DNA of 9,860 nt from an uncultured Selenomonadaceae bacterium. Its GTDB lineage: Bacteria; Bacillota; Negativicutes; Selenomonadales; Selenomonadaceae. Below are positions 5,980 to 9,860 of this stretch, in pieces. The stretch is from positions 1 to 9,860 of the forward strand of contig CALELM010000004.1 in NCBI GenBank assembly GCA_937902665.1. The letters run 5' to 3'. Position 1 is the first letter of the stretch. Each line of letters opens with the position of its first letter. Made by a program: the position numbers and the translations under genes. The notes beneath the pieces were generated by a model that saw only the letters and a program-made list of their open reading frames with translations, was not told where the DNA came from and made no database searches.

Positions 5980-8900
5980 ATGGCAAATTACAGGGATGTC
6001 CAAAGGAAACGTTTTTTGAAAAAGTTGAGCAGGTTCGTGTTGAGTGGGCTTGTGTCTATGGGAGGGGTATTGGCGACAAGCGATGTCGCTTGGGCGGATA
6101 AAACTATTCCATTAGAGGTAGAGGAAAATTATCCAATAGAAGAAGCAGGAGAGCATCCCGTATATCCGGAATCTGATAAAACTTATGCTACCAATGTCCG
6201 GTTTGGTTATGGAAATACCAGTGGTGAGAGCGCGGCGCGGGTTTATTACTTAATTGGTAGTGGCGAGGTAACTGTTTCTAAGAATGTAACAGTTACTTTG
6301 CTTGATAATATAAAGCATACCGAATATGAGGGAAGTCTAACCCCATATAATGTGTTTAATATAAATTATACTGATCCCGGTTATAAGGCGCGTTACATAT
6401 ACGGCACGCGGCAGGTGTTCGATGGGGCAACTATTATTGGTGCAGCCCATGATATACCTGGCCGGCAGAATTGGCTGCAGGATGGATATATAGATGGTCA
6501 GGGAAAAGAAGTATATTTCCTGCCCGGCGATGTGAGCGGCGGTCATGTTGTTATTGACGGGGCAAGCGTCAGGAATGTGTACGGCGGCAGTACGAGCGGC
6601 GGGGCAGTTAATAAGGATGGTATAACAACAACAGATAATATAACAGGTTCTGATAATGTTTCTGTTCCTAAAGGCTCTATTGTTATCAGGCAAGAAGCTG
6701 GTGATACTTATGTGTATTGTAAAAATAATGATGGGACATATAAAATTATTCGCGGATACTATCAAGCCGGTGAACCTATCCCTGATCCTCTCCAAAATAT
6801 CAATTTCTTTTCGGCAAATAATAACATAGTGGAAATAAAAAATGGAGCTAAAATAGGCAAGACCATAGCAGATGTGTTATGTGGCGGCGGGGCAGGTGGT
6901 GATGCAAATTACAATGCTGTTTATATTGAAAATAGTACAAGTAATGTAATAACTGTTGAAAACTGTGTGGCAGGCAACAGTAATCACGGGTCAGCTGACG
7001 GCAATACCTTTATTGCCTATAAAAGTGATATAAAAGGTGTAATGGGCGGTCATTCAGATAATGATATGGCTGGTGGCAGTGCCAGTGTCAGCAACAATAC
7101 GGTTATTATTGTCGGAAGCAAGACGGGGCTGCAAACCTTTATGGTGAATGGTGGCAGGGTACCTACCATTAAGGGCGACGAAAATTATAAGGAGAAAATA
7201 CAGGCAGGAAAAGCAAATAATAACAGGGTAATTCTCGTTGGTAAAGGCGGCGTTTGGAGTGGCGAGGTTAATTACGGTTCAGCTCAGCCGCAGAGAATGG
7301 CATTTGCCAATACAGGTGACAGTGCTTTAGCTCCTAAAATTGATAATGTTGGAGTCGGAGTTGCTAACGGAGAGAGCAAAGGAAATAGGCTGGACATCTA
7401 TGGAACGGGGACAGAAATAGGTATTATTCAAAATGATATGGTGCAGTCTGTTAATTTTTATATTCAAAACGGGTTGAATCCCAGCGAAAATATGCTGAAT
7501 GTTATCACCTGTTTCGGAGAGGACACCATATATATTAATGAGGCGGGTAAATATAGTACTGGATACGATAAAGTAGCTTCTGTGGATAAAGGAAAATTCA
7601 CGGCTTATATTCAGGGAATCCCGGAAAGTGAAGAAATAATGCTTCTGCATTCGAATAATGACAGTATCAATGACGATGGTACCAATAATATAGAATACGG
7701 TGCGTACAAGCCGTTCTTTGCTGAGGGTAAAATGGAAACAGTGGCCAGGCCGGAGAATCCTTCTCAGATTTGGGAATTGAAGCTTAGCTTAAAAAAGGTT
7801 GAAGACGGGGAGGCAAAATTTGCTGTTTCAGGGATGGACCATGCCGAGGGAGAAGGCGTTAGTAATATTGTCGGAAATGGCGAGGTAAAGATATACGCTA
7901 ATAAAGCCAAGGCTGCGGAGGACGGTGTTACCGATGCTGTAAATGCCAAAGAGGCATGCAATATCTGGGGTGTCGGGCCGGTCGGGAGTGATAATTCTGC
8001 AAGCTTGGGCAAGGTTACTATGAACGGCGGTACGGTCAATGATATTATCGGTGGCAGGGCTAAAGGCAACGGCAAGGCGCAGGGCAATACTGTCACCATG
8101 CTGGGCGGAACAGCGCAAAATATCTGTGGCGGTTATGCCGAGAACGGCAATGCGGAAAGCAATGAGATTTTCCTCAATGGCGGCAAGGTAGAGGGAACTG
8201 TCACAGGCGGCTATTCGGTCAACGGCATTGCCAAAAACAATATTATTTACCTGAATGGTGCAGATACCTCAAATGCTATACTCCAAGGTGGAAATGATGC
8301 TTCAAGGTCTGTCGGCAATATCCTGCATGTCGCAACCAAGGGAAATAAGGCAAAGGGAATAAATAATTTTAATAATTTCAACTTTGTTATCAATAATGTC
8401 AATTATGATGCCCCGCTTCTGACGGTAACCGGTATGGAAAAGGTTGATTTGGCAGGAGTGGCGGGAAAGGTGCAGATTGACGGTGCGCCGGCTTCGGGAG
8501 CGACGCCAATCGCTCTTCTGAAAAATACTTCTGCCAATGGCAAGATAGAGAATCTTGCGGCAGACAAGTGGACAATCAATAAGGGTGCAACGTTGACTTA
8601 TGAGGTAAGCAATTCCGCGGTCGTGGCGATAAATGATGCACAGGATACTCTGGAGCTGAACTTTAAGCTCATTACGAAAGAGGAAAAGGAGAAAGAAGAG
8701 GAAAGGAAAAAGTCGCCGGTCAATGAGAATGGCAAGTCGGTCGTTGAGACAAGGGCGGCGGCAGCGGCAATCGTCAATGGGGCGGCAGATTTTATGCTCG
8801 ATGCCGGCATAGGGCAGGCACGGGCAGCTGTCAATGAGGCATCAGCAGAGGACAATAATGGGATGGTTCCGTTTGTCGCTATGGGCGGAAGCAATATGCG

Positions 8901-9621
8901 CTATGAGACGGGGTCGCATGTCGATATGAAGGGCTGGAACGCTGCTGGCGGTTTTGCAAAGCAGGCCGGCAAATTCATGTACGGTGTTGCTTTTGAATAT
9001 GGCAGGGGCGGTTATGATTCATACCTTGACAACGGTGTTCATGCTAGTGGAGATGTTTCTTCGACTGGCGGGGTACTGTTCGGCAATGCCAAGCAGGCTG
9101 ATGGAGTGCATTATGATGCGGCATTTCGCATGGGACGGGTAAAGAGCGATTATACTTCTGATGTGACGAGCTATGATGACGGTGCAACTTATATCGGGTT
9201 CAGTATTGGCGGCGGCAAGGAGTTCAAGGTAAGCGCGTCTGATTCTGTGGATGTTTATGGGCGTTATTATTATACGCGCACCAATGGTTCCGATGTGTCA
9301 CTGGCTACGCATGAGCAGGTACTTTTTGATGCGGTTGATTCGCACCGTTTGAGGGTCGGTGCCCGCTATATGCATGACGCAGACGAGAAAAATCAGTTCT
9401 ATGCGGGTGTTGCATGGCAGTATGAGATGGGCGGCGATGCCAAGGCGACTATCAACGGTTATGGTGCGCCAGTTCCATCACTCAAGGGACATAGCGGTAT
9501 GCTCGAACTGGGCTGGAAGGCTCAGGCAGCGGACAATGTGAAGCTTGACCTGAATTTGAACGGCTGGCTTGGCAAGCAACGCGGTATTGCTGGCGGTGTC
9601 GGTGCGGAGTTTGCATTCTGA
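5980..9621 (+). CDS. Type Va autotransporter: signal peptide, beta-helical passenger and outer-membrane barrel
   Basis: A surface or secreted protein of 1213 residues. Residues 1-39 form a Sec signal peptide: basic RKRFLKK, a hydrophobic core, then AWA before Asp40. The passenger (about 40-900) is rich in Gly, Asn and Val with VYGG/GGHS-type rungs, clearest at about 678-764 (IIGGRAKGNGKAQGN, ICGGYAENGNAESN), typical of a beta-helix. An Asn-rich stretch (GINNFNNFNFVINNVNY, 793-809) precedes a segment like those found before the barrel in other Negativicutes autotransporters. A Lys/Glu-rich helix (about 900-912) and RAAAAAIVNGAADFML probably form the pore helix. The barrel spans about 964-1213 and ends GVGAEFAF, with the C-terminal Phe used by the Bam machinery. 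The passenger has six Cys (247, 301, 329, 511, 660, 716) and the barrel none. The ATG at 5980 is preferred over an in-frame TTG at 5926 because it yields a normal signal peptide, though AGAAAGG sits rather far upstream. The ligand is unknown. Confidence 0.9.
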   Translation: MANYRDVQRKRFLKKLSRFVLSGLVSMGGVLATSDVAWADKTIPLEVEENYPIEEAGEHPVYPESDKTYATNVRFGYGNTSGESAARVYYLIGSGEVTVSKNVTVTLLDNIKHTEYEGSLTPYNVFNINYTDPGYKARYIYGTRQVFDGATIIGAAHDIPGRQNWLQDGYIDGQGKEVYFLPGDVSGGHVVIDGASVRNVYGGSTSGGAVNKDGITTTDNITGSDNVSVPKGSIVIRQEAGDTYVYCKNNDGTYKIIRGYYQAGEPIPDPLQNINFFSANNNIVEIKNGAKIGKTIADVLCGGGAGGDANYNAVYIENSTSNVITVENCVAGNSNHGSADGNTFIAYKSDIKGVMGGHSDNDMAGGSASVSNNTVIIVGSKTGLQTFMVNGGRVPTIKGDENYKEKIQAGKANNNRVILVGKGGVWSGEVNYGSAQPQRMAFANTGDSALAPKIDNVGVGVANGESKGNRLDIYGTGTEIGIIQNDMVQSVNFYIQNGLNPSENMLNVITCFGEDTIYINEAGKYSTGYDKVASVDKGKFTAYIQGIPESEEIMLLHSNNDSINDDGTNNIEYGAYKPFFAEGKMETVARPENPSQIWELKLSLKKVEDGEAKFAVSGMDHAEGEGVSNIVGNGEVKIYANKAKAAEDGVTDAVNAKEACNIWGVGPVGSDNSASLGKVTMNGGTVNDIIGGRAKGNGKAQGNTVTMLGGTAQNICGGYAENGNAESNEIFLNGGKVEGTVTGGYSVNGIAKNNIIYLNGADTSNAILQGGNDASRSVGNILHVATKGNKAKGINNFNNFNFVINNVNYDAPLLTVTGMEKVDLAGVAGKVQIDGAPASGATPIALLKNTSANGKIENLAADKWTINKGATLTYEVSNSAVVAINDAQDTLELNFKLITKEEKEKEEERKKSPVNENGKSVVETRAAAAAIVNGAADFMLDAGIGQARAAVNEASAEDNNGMVPFVAMGGSNMRYETGSHVDMKGWNAAGGFAKQAGKFMYGVAFEYGRGGYDSYLDNGVHASGDVSSTGGVLFGNAKQADGVHYDAAFRMGRVKSDYTSDVTSYDDGATYIGFSIGGGKEFKVSASDSVDVYGRYYYTRTNGSDVSLATHEQVLFDAVDSHRLRVGARYMHDADEKNQFYAGVAWQYEMGGDAKATINGYGAPVPSLKGHSGMLELGWKAQAADNVKLDLNLNGWLGKQRGIAGGVGAEFAF

Positions 9622-9639
9622 TGTCCGGACTAACATAAA

Positions 9640-9681
9640 AAACGAGGCTGATGCAGGTGCTTTCCTGCATCAGCCTCGTTT
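9640..9681 (+). terminator. Strong intrinsic terminator after the autotransporter
   Basis: An 18-base-pair perfect stem (9640-9657 with 9664-9681) encloses a six-base loop and is followed by TATTTTT. A run of As precedes the left arm, so it may also work for transcription arriving on the minus strand. It begins 19 bases after the stop codon. Confidence 0.95.
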
Positions 9682-9702
9682 ATTTTTGCATTGGAAAAAC
9701 TA

Positions 9703-9730
9703 TTGACGGTATCGCCTTACGTCTTATCTG
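9703..9730 (+). promoter_or_regulatory. Weak candidate promoter reading out of the window
   Basis: TTGACG (9703-9708) is close to the -35 consensus, and TATCTG (9725-9730) lies 16 bases downstream as a poor -10. It would transcribe through the right repeat arm toward the gene that seems to start just past the window. The -10 is weak, so this is tentative. Confidence 0.25.
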
Positions 9731-9751
9731 ATAGATACCCCAAGATGACAT

Positions 9752-9804
9752 TATAACGAAGCGAAGATGTCCCCTTCTTCAACAGCTTGCTGTAAGTGGG
9801 GGAA
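9752..9804 (+). repeat. Right arm of the inverted repeat, with hairpin
   Basis: This arm is the reverse complement of 1-54 (41 bases exact, then near-identical). Its hairpin can be drawn in detail: GAT (9766-9768) and TCCCC (9770-9774) pair with GGGGA (9799-9803) and ATC (9804-9806), leaving G9769 as a bulge and an inner ACAGC/GCTGT stem. The hairpin is followed by TCAA at 9805-9808, the kind of tetranucleotide cut at the right end of some IS200/IS605 elements. No tnpA or tnpB is adjacent, so if it is an element end it is a remnant or a non-autonomous copy. Confidence 0.8.
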
Positions 9805-9854
9805 TCAAATTTTAACAAGCGGTGAGCAAACTTTCGCTTCGTTGAAACGCGAAT

Positions 9855-9860
9855 TGGAGG
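9855..9860 (+). promoter_or_regulatory. Probable ribosome binding site of a gene starting beyond the window
   Basis: TGGAGG forms the last six bases and resembles the TGGAGG used by the FakA-like gene at 181-186. The start codon would lie outside the window, so nothing can be said of the product. Confidence 0.35.

Noticed and set aside
5916..6101. 61-residue + strand ORF overlapping the autotransporter start, with a fair AGGA upstream
   Set aside because: It is out of frame with a clear signal peptide and its translation shows no domain. It is more likely an alternative reading of the signal-peptide region than a gene.
8011..8270. Tandem DNA repeat or CRISPR-like array in the passenger
   Set aside because: The GG...NG periodicity is at the protein level (beta-helix rungs); the DNA units are not identical and the frame is open throughout.

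Overview
The window looks like a chromosomal segment from a diderm Firmicute of the class Negativicutes, most likely Selenomonas or a near relative. Three genes are Firmicutes-like: a FakA/DhaL-type protein, a bacterial SNF2 ATPase and DNA polymerase IV. They sit beside a large type V autotransporter with a signal peptide, a beta-helical passenger and a C-terminal outer-membrane barrel ending in Phe. That mix of a Firmicutes repertoire and an outer membrane is the Negativicutes signature. The genus is inference from content only.

Layout, left to right, all genes on the + strand. Positions 1-54 carry one arm of a long inverted repeat whose other arm is at 9752-9804. An extended -10 promoter (about 97-125) and a strong ribosome binding site lead into a shortened FakA-like protein (194-1450), which is closed by a good intrinsic terminator (1495-1537). 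Next is a two-gene DNA-repair-type unit: a SNF2-family ATPase (1628-4561) followed after one base by dinB (4563-5726), whose ribosome binding site lies inside the SNF2 gene. A gap of about 250 bases then holds a good sigma-70-type promoter (5785-5813) and a possible 13-codon leader ORF. The autotransporter (5980-9621) follows and ends at a very strong terminator (9640-9681). The last 180 bases hold the second repeat arm, a hairpin, and what looks like the ribosome binding site of a gene starting just outside the window.

The genes appear to form three transcription units rather than one pathway. The SNF2-dinB pair is the only clear functional coupling (DNA remodelling or repair plus translesion synthesis). 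The FakA-like protein is unusual: it keeps the GARG-type motif and the putative zinc residues of the middle domain, but the Asp-rich DGDTG metal/ATP motif is gone and about 100 C-terminal residues are missing. It may therefore be a pseudokinase. The autotransporter passenger is more AT-rich than its barrel and the flanking genes. The repeats resemble the right-end hairpins of IS200/IS605-type elements, but no transposase or TnpB gene is present. I see no CRISPR array, tRNA or rRNA and no obvious defence system.
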